DNA of 64,000 nt from an uncultured Blautia sp. (GTDB lineage: Bacteria; Bacillota; Clostridia; Lachnospirales; Lachnospiraceae). The stretch covers positions 1 to 64,000 of the forward strand of contig URVB01000010.1 of NCBI GenBank assembly GCA_900551075.1, in the 5' to 3' direction. The position numbers and the translations under genes were made by a program. The notes under the pieces were generated by a model. The model was not told where the DNA came from. It did not search any database and saw nothing but the letters and a program-made list of their open reading frames with translations. This document shows, in pieces, positions 50,237-58,482 of this stretch. Positions within the stretch are counted from its first letter, which is position 1; every line of letters starts with the position of its first letter.

Positions 50237-52654
50237 TTAGTCTTCCCTCAGGGAGCAGTCTCCTTCTGTCACAGACAGATTCGGACTGTAATAAGGGTCT
50301 CCCTTGGCCAGCTTGACCGCCCATTTTTCTTCAAACCTTTTCACTTCTTTATCAAAACGAAACTGCTTTTCCGGAGTGTCCTCCATGCCTCTGGATTTTG
50401 ACTCATAATGATACAGTTCGGCATAAGGCGTAAATACAATCTTTTTCTTTTTTGCACGTACCTTCATACAAAGATCAATATCATTAAATGCCACACAGAA
50501 TGTCTCATCAAAGCCTTCCACATCAAAAAATGTCTGTGTCTTTATCATCATACAGGCGGCTGTCACGGCGCTGATCTCCTGGACACTGACCATTCTTCCC
50601 ATATATCCCGCATCCTCCCTGGAAGCCCGGCACATAATATGCCCTGCAATACCGCCAAGTCCCAATACCACGCCTGCATGCTGGATGGTATTGTCCGGAT
50701 AATACAGCTTCGCACCAACCATTCCTACCTGCTCCTGCTGGCAGAGCTGCAGCATTTCCTCCAGCCACCGGGGAGTAATGATCTCCACATCGTTGTTCAG
50801 GAACAGAAGATACTCACCCTTCGCCTGCTCTGCCGCAAAATTGTTGATCGCCGCAAAATTAAATTCCTTTTTCCAGGTAAGCACCTGCAGCCGGGGATAT
50901 TTCCCGGAAATCTCTTCGTAATATGCAAACGTCTCCGGTTTTTCACTGTTATTTTCTACGATCAGAATCTCAAAATTCTGATACGTACTCTTCTCATAAA
51001 TAGAAGAAAGACACAGATTCAAATCCCCGGTATGGTCCTTGTTGGGAATGATAATGGAAACCATAGGCTTTCCCTGTATTTTTACCCGGCTTCTGTACCA
51101 TCCCGGACGCTCTGTCAGCTCCACCTCTGCCGGAATCCCCATTCTCTCATAATGCTCTTCGACCGCTCTCCGTCCTGCCTCATAGGCGTACCTCTTACTT
51201 TCCGGGTCTGCTGCCGTTGACTCCATATGGCAGCGCCAATGATAGAGCACCTTCGGTATATGAACGATCCGCTCTGCCTTTTCGCAGCAGCGGAAAATCA
51301 GGTCATAATCCTGCGCACCGTCAAATTCCGGCCGAAACAGTCCGGCCTTTTCCAAAAGCTCTCTTTTCACTGCAAAGATATGGCAGATATAATTGTTTTC
51401 CCGAAAGCGGAACAGATTAAAATCCGGCTTAAAATTCGGCTCGAAATAATGCTGCCCATCCATACTTACCTTATCCTCGTCCGTGTATACCACATCTGCA
51501 CGGCGATTTTTATTGAGTGCTTTTACAATTTCAAAAAGGGCATCTGCAGTCACAATATCATCATGGTCACAGAGCATAATGTACTCGCCCCTTGCCATAT
51601 GGACAGCAGCATTTGTATTTCCGGAAATTCCTCCGTTTTTTTTCAGTTTTTTATAATACAGACGTCTTTCCCGCCCATAATTCTTCTTTAAATACTCTCT
51701 GATTTCCTCCCCTTCGCTTCCATCTGCCAGACAAAGCTGCCAGTTCGCGTAGGTCTGTTTCCTGATAGAATCTATAAGCTCTTTTAAATAGGGAAGCGGC
51801 GTATTGTAAAGCGGAACCACGATGCTGATGAGCGGCGCGTATGGAAATACGGTTCTTCGCTGTCTCATCGCTTCCCGCAAATTTACCGCATGCCTTTTAA
51901 ACCATGCCTCATAGTTCCTGGTATCCGCATTGGAGAATCCGGTCAGACGTCCCCAAAACACCCGGGATTTATTTTCCCTCCGCAGCTTTTTGATATCGGT
52001 TTCATGACTCTTTTCCAGATTTTCTCCACGGAAACGGAGTATCACCTTTTTTCCCGCAATATCTTCCAGCCTTGCAGACACCCGAAATCCGATTTCCTGC
52101 CCCTGATAACAGGCATCCAGGTTTCTCCGCTCCACCACATCCGGCCGGCGCCCGCGGCTTAATCTGCAGGCAAAAGCGGCTCCGGACTCATCCACTGCTG
52201 AAACCTCCGCTATTCCACGCTGATCAAGCACCCAGCCTTCGATTTCCAGCATGGTATCATACAGAACCTCTTCTCTGTCTATATGATATTCTATCAGGCA
52301 TTCCTCGCAAAAACGGCGCAGCTCACCGGATTCCATTTTCCATATGGATATCTTCTCCCTGCCGTATTCCAGAAAAAGCTCCAATACCTGATGCCTCCCC
52401 GCAAGCTCCCAGGCATCCGCAATCTTAACCGTAAAGCCGGGCCGGCGGATATCTGCAAACTGTTCCAGTGCCTTCGCAACATCGGGCCGTTCATACCGTG
52501 CAAAGACCGGAAGTACCTCCGCCACCTCATCGCAGTACAAAACAAATGTATAATCCCTGCCCTCGGGGTCCGCATACCACCCATCCAAAATCAGCGTGTG
52601 TGAATCCCTGTCATCATATTTCTGTTCATCCACACTCCAGCGCAATTCTTCCAT
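50237..52654 (-). CDS. large glycosyltransferase: duplicated N-terminal beta modules plus two GT2 domains (805 residues)
   Basis: Residues about 1-130 and 135-245 look like two copies of one beta-rich module, each with a GW, an R-P-D-V and a GF position (LDGWYADPEGRDY / ERPDVAK / RPGFTVKI, then IEGWVLDQRGIA / GRRPDVVE / IGFRVSA). The first GT-A domain (about 265-520) starts PLISIVVPLYNTPLPYLKELI, with CDHDDIVTADAL and YTDEDKVS. The second (about 530-780) starts PMVSIIIPNKDHTGDLNLC, with LNNDVEII and AFNDIDLCMKVRAK. The modules may bind the growing glycan or partner enzymes. GGGGATAACGA precedes the ATG. Confidence 0.88.
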   Translation of the reverse strand: MEELRWSVDEQKYDDRDSHTLILDGWYADPEGRDYTFVLYCDEVAEVLPVFARYERPDVAKALEQFADIRRPGFTVKIADAWELAGRHQVLELFLEYGREKISIWKMESGELRRFCEECLIEYHIDREEVLYDTMLEIEGWVLDQRGIAEVSAVDESGAAFACRLSRGRRPDVVERRNLDACYQGQEIGFRVSARLEDIAGKKVILRFRGENLEKSHETDIKKLRRENKSRVFWGRLTGFSNADTRNYEAWFKRHAVNLREAMRQRRTVFPYAPLISIVVPLYNTPLPYLKELIDSIRKQTYANWQLCLADGSEGEEIREYLKKNYGRERRLYYKKLKKNGGISGNTNAAVHMARGEYIMLCDHDDIVTADALFEIVKALNKNRRADVVYTDEDKVSMDGQHYFEPNFKPDFNLFRFRENNYICHIFAVKRELLEKAGLFRPEFDGAQDYDLIFRCCEKAERIVHIPKVLYHWRCHMESTAADPESKRYAYEAGRRAVEEHYERMGIPAEVELTERPGWYRSRVKIQGKPMVSIIIPNKDHTGDLNLCLSSIYEKSTYQNFEILIVENNSEKPETFAYYEEISGKYPRLQVLTWKKEFNFAAINNFAAEQAKGEYLLFLNNDVEIITPRWLEEMLQLCQQEQVGMVGAKLYYPDNTIQHAGVVLGLGGIAGHIMCRASREDAGYMGRMVSVQEISAVTAACMMIKTQTFFDVEGFDETFCVAFNDIDLCMKVRAKKKKIVFTPYAELYHYESKSRGMEDTPEKQFRFDKEVKRFEEKWAVKLAKGDPYYSPNLSVTEGDCSLRED

Positions 52655-52676
52655 TCGTTATCCCCATTCGTCTCGT

Positions 52677-54860
52677 CTATTTCTTTACCTTCCGATACAT
52701 CTTCCAGACCCTGGTGTTCTCCATATCGTGGATCACCTTTTTCAGCTGACGTATCTGAGCATCCTTCTCCCCGGATACCTGAGCAAATTTCTGCCAGAAT
52801 TCTTCTCTTGCTTCCTGCTCCTTCAATATTTCCAGCTCTATGGACAGTGCTTCTGCATCCTCCGGAATTCTTTCCAAAATCAACTGAGGGTCTCCCCCTC
52901 CAAAGTAATACCTGCCCTCTCCTAACGGAAATCCATTGGTCGTAAAGCCTGCCCTTTCCTGACCTTTAAAGCGGAGGCGGCGGACACGCAGGCCGCCTGC
53001 GGACTCACCCGGGTCCAAACGGATACGCCGTACCCCCTTAGGAATCGGAAGCTCCGTGGAAATCCCCTGCCTGCTCATAGGATACAGACAGGAATCCTTC
53101 TCCTGAAAGTCCTCGCCCCTATCATAGAAAACCTGCAGATTCTTCTCTGCTATAGCCAGCCGGAGCTGCTCATAATACGGAAGAACCTCTGCCTTTCCGG
53201 GGGAAACCTCCTCATACATCGCAAGAAGCGGGATATGTGCTCCCTGCATGTATCTTTGGAATGCAGCCTCCATACGGCCATAAATCCTCTGCTCCTGTAC
53301 AGTAATCCCTGCCTTTCCGTAAAAATCCCGTTCCTTCAGTACGCGCCGCTTGCCATCACTTTCCAGATAATAATGGATCATACGATACATAATGAAGTGT
53401 GCCGGAATCGGAAAAGCAAACGTCCATTCATAATCAATGACAGAAACCTTTTCGTTTCCGATCAGAATATTTCCGGCAACCAGATCAATATTGGAAATAC
53501 TGCCGCACTGAAGACCTCCCTCCAGGGCAGCATCCCCGAATACCTGAACAAATTCCGGTGTTTTCTGAAAAAGACTTCCTTTATGAATCCGGCGGATTTT
53601 TTCCAAATACGTAAAAAGAAGGTCCTCCAGCTCCCGGTATTTCCCCTGGTCCAAAAGGCCGTCCAGTTTTTCCTCCAGAGTCACGCCCTCCAGATATTCC
53701 AGCCTTGCACCGTAATCCTCCATAGTGCAGGCATTCATCTTCAGTCCTTCTTTTGCATAGGAGGCTTCTAATTCCGACGCAATCTTTGGAAGCCTTTCTA
53801 TATGCTCTGCCGCAGAGCTGTCCGCAGGGACTTTTTTTACAAAACGTTTCTTATCCGCATCCACGCAGATATCTGTGCGGATATCAAATCTTCTGTCCCT
53901 CTCATTCGAAAATTTCGCATAGATGGTCTCCTGCCGCACCTCTTCCCTTCCGATCAGAAGAAGAAAGGAATTGGAAAACTGGGGAAACAAATCATTGTCC
54001 AGCAGAGAATCATAAACCGGTGATTCCTGAAAAAGCTGAAGTCTCAGACGGTCAAAATTCGTCTCCATACGGTTCAGCTCGCCCTTGACAGGCAGACGTT
54101 CTTCTGAATATATCGTCATCGGAAGCTTATAATCCGGGAACGGAAAATACCATTTCGCCTTCAGGTTTCCGGCCTTCTTCAAAATGCCTGTCAATTCCTT
54201 TTTCGTAAAGGTCTTTACGCCGTTTGTCACCGGATATCCCTCCAGGCCTTCAAACAGCGTGCCGAAATGATCCTCCGTGCATCCCGCCCAGTATTTCAGC
54301 CCGAAACGGTTTTCAATTGCCATAACAATCTTTCCATTTGGCTTCAGATGCCCGGCAATGATCTTCAAAAAGTCCACATACGGCGTTTTGCTCTGTATAT
54401 AAGACTCCCCGTATTCAAAAACCCCAATCAGAGTTATATAGTCATATTTTTCTGTCAGCGACTTTTCGATTGCCTGGAAGTTCCCCATAAGGATGGTCAG
54501 ATTCCCGCACTCCTTATGCCTGAGCGCATTGATCTCGCTTCTCTTTCTGGATAGCTCAATACAGGTTACTTCTTTTGCACTTCGGCAGAGTGCGCCTGTG
54601 ATGGCTCCGCAGCCGGAGCCGATCTCCAGCACCTTTTCCTCTCCTGTAAAAGGAAGCCAGCTCACAATATTCTCGCGGATATGCGAAAAATGATAGAGCA
54701 CAGGCCAGCTTTTTTTCTCTGCAATGACCTGATTCAATTCCTCTTGCGGATACTCTCCGGCAATCTTCAGCATCTCATCCTCAATGGCTCCATCCGTATA
54801 CAAATCTTTCCCCGGATAATACGTATCATCCAGCGTTACCTGACCGATCTTTTCTCTCAT
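52677..54860 (-). CDS. methyltransferase / kinase-like / coiled-coil protein, candidate WbdD-type polysaccharide chain terminator
   Basis: 727 residues. Residues about 50-240 form a SAM methyltransferase with motif I VLEIGSGCGAITGAL (77-91) and the acidic CIELSRKR. Residues about 315-560 look like an aminoglycoside-phosphotransferase/protein-kinase fold: FVKKV as the ATP lysine, NIDLVAGNILI as the catalytic loop (Asp and Asn present), and VIDYEW as the metal loop. A beta-rich part follows (about 590-660) and the last 65 residues are a strong coiled-coil candidate (LEILKEQEAREEF...). The order methyltransferase, kinase, coiled coil is that of E. coli O9a/O8 WbdD, which caps the O-antigen and sets its length. 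It overlaps the Wzt-like gene by 4 bp. Function is inferred. Confidence 0.72.
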   Translation of the reverse strand: MREKIGQVTLDDTYYPGKDLYTDGAIEDEMLKIAGEYPQEELNQVIAEKKSWPVLYHFSHIRENIVSWLPFTGEEKVLEIGSGCGAITGALCRSAKEVTCIELSRKRSEINALRHKECGNLTILMGNFQAIEKSLTEKYDYITLIGVFEYGESYIQSKTPYVDFLKIIAGHLKPNGKIVMAIENRFGLKYWAGCTEDHFGTLFEGLEGYPVTNGVKTFTKKELTGILKKAGNLKAKWYFPFPDYKLPMTIYSEERLPVKGELNRMETNFDRLRLQLFQESPVYDSLLDNDLFPQFSNSFLLLIGREEVRQETIYAKFSNERDRRFDIRTDICVDADKKRFVKKVPADSSAAEHIERLPKIASELEASYAKEGLKMNACTMEDYGARLEYLEGVTLEEKLDGLLDQGKYRELEDLLFTYLEKIRRIHKGSLFQKTPEFVQVFGDAALEGGLQCGSISNIDLVAGNILIGNEKVSVIDYEWTFAFPIPAHFIMYRMIHYYLESDGKRRVLKERDFYGKAGITVQEQRIYGRMEAAFQRYMQGAHIPLLAMYEEVSPGKAEVLPYYEQLRLAIAEKNLQVFYDRGEDFQEKDSCLYPMSRQGISTELPIPKGVRRIRLDPGESAGGLRVRRLRFKGQERAGFTTNGFPLGEGRYYFGGGDPQLILERIPEDAEALSIELEILKEQEAREEFWQKFAQVSGEKDAQIRQLKKVIHDMENTRVWKMYRKVKK

Positions 54861-56143
54861 TTTTCTACTCCACAGTGGATTTCCACCTTTGAATCCATAT
54901 CATAAAATCCTACGGTGTTTTTATCGGAAACCACCGTAATGCTGCATGCGTCATAAAGCCTGTGAAAAACAGTAAACTCCCCATCCTTATAGCCTGTGCA
55001 GCCAAAGGATAAAAGATACTCTCCTCCCTGTAAAAACATATCCTGCGTGAAAGTGACGGTACACTGGCTGCCTGCTTCGGAATTCTCCACATGGGCTTTT
55101 TCAAACATGGTATTGGTTCCTGTGATCTCCGTCCCCCTGATATCCTTAAAGGTATACGCCATGATCGGCTCCTGAATGCTCTCGTGGAACTTCACCCTCA
55201 TCCTGATCTGAAAGGTATCGCCTTTTTCAATGGTATTCGTATACCGCCCCCTGGAATCGGCCACCACAAAATCGATAATTTCCGCCAGCTTACTTCCATA
55301 TTCCAAAAGATCGGGATTAATCTGGAAGCTTTCGTGCCAGGGCTGTTCTTCATCCGCCGCAGCCTCCGTAGCAGTCCCTTCTGCTTCCTCACCCCGGTCA
55401 GTCCTGGCTGGCTCCTGTCCCACCAAAAGCTGCTTATACATATCGACCATTTGCTTTGGAGAGCCTTCGTCGAGCTTGACTCCCTTATTCAGTAAAATGA
55501 CTCTGTCACAGTAATGGGAAATGCTGCTCAGGTCATGGCTGACAAACAGAATCGTTCTCCCCATTTCTTTAAATTCTTCAAATTTCCGGTAGCACTTTGC
55601 CTGGAAAAATACATCTCCCACAGACAATGCCTCATCTACGATCAGGATTTCCGGGTCAATATTGATCGCCACAGCAAAGGCCAGCCGCACAAACATACCG
55701 CTGGAATAAGATTTTACGGGCTGGTATACAAAATCCCCGATATCCGCAAAATCCAGGATATCCCGGAGCCTTGCATCCACCTCTTCTTTGGAAAAGCCCA
55801 TCATGGTTCCGTTGAGGTAGACATTTTCCACACCGGAATACTCCGGATTAAAGCCTGCTCCCAGCTCCAGAAGCGCAGAAATGCGTCCATCCACCTCTGC
55901 ACTGCCTCCGGTAGGATTCAATACACCGGTAATGATCTTCAGAATGGTGGATTTCCCCGATCCATTGGTCCCGATGATTCCAACGGTTTCTCCTCTTTTT
56001 ACATCAAAGCTCACATCATTCAGCGCATAATGCTCTTTCACCTGCACCTTGATTCCAAGCGCCTCCCTGAGGCGGTCAGAGGGTTTATTATATAGTTTAT
56101 ACATTTTGCTCAGGTGTTTTACCTGAATTGCCAAATCATTCAT
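54857..56143 (-). CDS. wzt: polysaccharide ABC transporter ATPase with C-terminal substrate-binding extension (Wzt-like)
   Basis: 428 residues from the ATG at 56143 (GGAG 6 nt upstream); an ATG 12 bp earlier is possible. The nucleotide-binding domain (about 1-245) has Walker A GTNGSGKST, signature YSSGMFVRLAFAVAI and Walker B ILIVDEALSVGD, all characteristic of Wzt/TagH. A Glu/Ala linker (about 250-270) leads to a beta-rich C-terminal domain (about 280-428: IIDFVVADSRGRYTNTIEKGDTFQIRMRV... QDMFLQGGEYLLSFG) like the carbohydrate-binding domain of O9a Wzt that recognises the capped chain end. It is coupled to the terminator candidate by a 4-bp overlap and to wzm by a 9-bp gap. Confidence 0.92.
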   Translation of the reverse strand: MNDLAIQVKHLSKMYKLYNKPSDRLREALGIKVQVKEHYALNDVSFDVKRGETVGIIGTNGSGKSTILKIITGVLNPTGGSAEVDGRISALLELGAGFNPEYSGVENVYLNGTMMGFSKEEVDARLRDILDFADIGDFVYQPVKSYSSGMFVRLAFAVAINIDPEILIVDEALSVGDVFFQAKCYRKFEEFKEMGRTILFVSHDLSSISHYCDRVILLNKGVKLDEGSPKQMVDMYKQLLVGQEPARTDRGEEAEGTATEAAADEEQPWHESFQINPDLLEYGSKLAEIIDFVVADSRGRYTNTIEKGDTFQIRMRVKFHESIQEPIMAYTFKDIRGTEITGTNTMFEKAHVENSEAGSQCTVTFTQDMFLQGGEYLLSFGCTGYKDGEFTVFHRLYDACSITVVSDKNTVGFYDMDSKVEIHCGVEK

Positions 56144-56164
56144 CTTGTTCTCCATTGTTCCGTT

Positions 56165-56971
56165 CTACAGTACATCCGCAAAATGCACCTGCAGCTTCTT
56201 AAACATTCTGGTTCCCAGGAAAAACAGAACCAGGGTGAAGACCCAGAAATAAAGGGTCAGAACCGGATGCTCCCAGACACCCACCTTATTGATCAGGGAA
56301 TCCCGGTATCCCTGTACAATATAAAAAACAGGATTCAGCTTCAAAAGCTGCTTCAGGATTCCCGTCAGCCCCAAATCACTGAAATCCCACATAATAGGTG
56401 TGACCCATACTCCTACCTGAAGCGCGATATTGATGATCTGACTCAGATCACGGAAAAATACCACCACAGCACCGGTCAGATACGTCATCGCCAGAATCAG
56501 CATAAAAATGCAGAAGCTGTAGTAAATAAGCTGCAGCACATACAGATCCGGCGGATATCCCATAAAGGTATAGATCACCAGAACGATCACCACAAAAAAG
56601 CAGTGCACAAACGCTGCGGAAAAAATCTTTACCACCGGCAGGATTCGGATGTTGAACACTACTTTTTTGACCAGGTAATTATACTCCAGCAGAGCATTGG
56701 TTCCGCCGGTCAGCCCTTCCTGAAGGAAAAACCATGGAACCAGCCCTGCGATCAGCCATAGCACAAAGGGAACGCCCTTATCCGAGCCGCTGCGAAGCGC
56801 CAGCCCGAACACAAACCAGTAGACACAAATCGTTACGATCGGCTGGACAAACGCCCATACAGTTCCGAAATAGGAGCCCGCATACTTTGTTTTAAAATCA
56901 TTTTTTGCCAGAGTGAGTACCATTTTGCGGTTCTGGTAAACCTCCTTCGGCAGCCATACTTCTTTTTTCAA
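56165..56971 (-). CDS. wzm: polysaccharide ABC transporter permease (Wzm-like, ABC-2)
   Basis: 268 residues with six predicted membrane helices of the ABC-2 type. It has the cytoplasmic N-terminus YQNRKMVLTLAKNDFKTKYAGSYFGTVWAFVQPI, the FVLWLIAGLVPWFFLQEGL segment, and the end VLFFLGTRMFKKLQVHFADVL. With Wzt it exports the undecaprenyl-linked finished polymer. Sequence and length match Wzm/TagG/RgpC. Confidence 0.94.
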   Translation of the reverse strand: MKKEVWLPKEVYQNRKMVLTLAKNDFKTKYAGSYFGTVWAFVQPIVTICVYWFVFGLALRSGSDKGVPFVLWLIAGLVPWFFLQEGLTGGTNALLEYNYLVKKVVFNIRILPVVKIFSAAFVHCFFVVIVLVIYTFMGYPPDLYVLQLIYYSFCIFMLILAMTYLTGAVVVFFRDLSQIINIALQVGVWVTPIMWDFSDLGLTGILKQLLKLNPVFYIVQGYRDSLINKVGVWEHPVLTLYFWVFTLVLFFLGTRMFKKLQVHFADVL

Positions 56972-56983
56972 TCTTCCTTGCTC

Positions 56984-57553
56984 CTATTTGCCGCAGTATT
57001 CCCGGAAGCCGCCCCATTTCTGGTCCTTCTCTGAAATTATCAGCTCCATGCCCTCCGGAATCGGCCACTCTATGCCGATTTCCGAATCATTCCAGGCCAG
57101 TCCGCCCTCGTCATTCGGGTGATAAAAATCCGTGCATTTATATGCAAATTCTGCTGAATCCGAGAGTACAAGGAAGCCATGCGCAAAATTCTTCGGGATA
57201 AAGAACTGTTTTTTATTTTCTGCAGAAAGAAGAACGCCATACCACTTCCCAAAGGTGGAGGAGCCCTCCCGCAGATCCACGACAACATCAAACACCTCAC
57301 CGCTGACTACACGAACCAGCTTATCCTGCGGATAGTTGATCTGGAAATGCAGACCGCGCAGCACGCCTTTCCTGGAGCTGGACTGGTTATCCTGTACAAA
57401 CTCCATATCAATTCCTGCCGCTTTATAATCATGATAATTATAGGTTTCCATAAAATAGCCGCGCTCATCCCCGTAAACGGCAGGAGTAATCACCTTTAAG
57501 CCTTCAATCTCACATGTTTCCACTGTTATCTTACCCAATTTTATGTCCTCCAT
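56984..57553 (-). CDS. rfbC: dTDP-4-dehydrorhamnose 3,5-epimerase
   Basis: 189 residues, cupin fold, with YFMETYNYHDY, FVQDNQSSSRKGVLRGLHFQINYPQDKLVRV (the catalytic His in LRGLHFQ) and KNFAHGFLVLSD. Standard length. It epimerises dTDP-4-keto-6-deoxyglucose at C3 and C5. It lies 38 bp after rfbA. Confidence 0.96.
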   Translation of the reverse strand: MEDIKLGKITVETCEIEGLKVITPAVYGDERGYFMETYNYHDYKAAGIDMEFVQDNQSSSRKGVLRGLHFQINYPQDKLVRVVSGEVFDVVVDLREGSSTFGKWYGVLLSAENKKQFFIPKNFAHGFLVLSDSAEFAYKCTDFYHPNDEGGLAWNDSEIGIEWPIPEGMELIISEKDQKWGGFREYCGK

Positions 57554-57591
57554 TTCGTGCGCATTTCCTGCGCAATTTGGTTTGCCGTCAA

Positions 57592-58470
57592 TTATAAGCC
57601 TTCCGCTACCTCAATCATATATTTGCCGTAGGCAGTTTTCAGTAACGGCTGTGCCAGCCTTACAAGCTGTTCCTTTGTAATAAATCCGCGTTTATACGCA
57701 ATCTCTTCAATACAGGAAATATATAAGCCCTGGCGTTTCTGGAATGCGGATACAAAATCAGCCGCATCCAGCAGAGAGTCATGATTTCCCGTATCCAGCC
57801 AGGCAAAGCCCCGGCCCAGAGTTTCCACCCTCAGGGCACCGCGCCTTAAATACTCATTGTTTACGCTTGTGATCTCGATTTCCCCTCTTGCGGAAGGCTT
57901 CACATTTTTGGCGATCTCTACAACCTCATTGTCATAGAAATACAGTCCGGGTACTGCATAATTGGACTTCGGATGCTCCGGCTTCTCTTCGATAGAAAGA
58001 GCTTTGCCGTTTTCGTCAAACTCCACAACGCCATACTCTCTCGGATCCCTGACGTAGTATCCGAAGATCGTTGCCCCCTTCTCGTTTTCCGTACGCCTGT
58101 AAGCATTCAAAAGCACTCTGGAAAAGCTCTGACCATAGAAAATATTATCTCCCAGTACAAGAGCTGCCGCATCCTTTCCGATAAATTCTTCTCCAATGAT
58201 AAAAGCGTCTGCAAGTCCTCTCGGTTCCTCCTGAACGGCATAGGCAAACCTCATGCCCAACTGGCTTCCATCTCCCAAAAGCTCTTCAAATACCGGAAGG
58301 TCCCGCGGAGTAGAAATGATCAAAATCTCTCTGATACCGGACAGCATCAGCGTGGACAGCGGATAATAGATCATCGGCTTGTCATATACCGGCATGATCT
58401 GTTTGGAAATTGCCTTTGTCAGCGGATATAAACGGGTTCCGGAACCGCCTGCTAAAATAATACCTTTCAT
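57592..58470 (-). CDS. rfbA: glucose-1-phosphate thymidylyltransferase
   Basis: 292 residues with the nucleotidyltransferase signature GGSGTRLYPLTKAISKQIMPVYDKPMIYYP and the family segments LGDNIFYGQSFSR and SIEEKPEHPKSNYAVPGLYFYDN. It makes dTDP-glucose, the entry to dTDP-rhamnose and to other dTDP-6-deoxy sugars. The second enzyme of the pathway, the 4,6-dehydratase RfbB, is not encoded in this window. Confidence 0.97.
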   Translation of the reverse strand: MKGIILAGGSGTRLYPLTKAISKQIMPVYDKPMIYYPLSTLMLSGIREILIISTPRDLPVFEELLGDGSQLGMRFAYAVQEEPRGLADAFIIGEEFIGKDAAALVLGDNIFYGQSFSRVLLNAYRRTENEKGATIFGYYVRDPREYGVVEFDENGKALSIEEKPEHPKSNYAVPGLYFYDNEVVEIAKNVKPSARGEIEITSVNNEYLRRGALRVETLGRGFAWLDTGNHDSLLDAADFVSAFQKRQGLYISCIEEIAYKRGFITKEQLVRLAQPLLKTAYGKYMIEVAEGL

Positions 58471-58482
58471 GGAAAATCCTCC

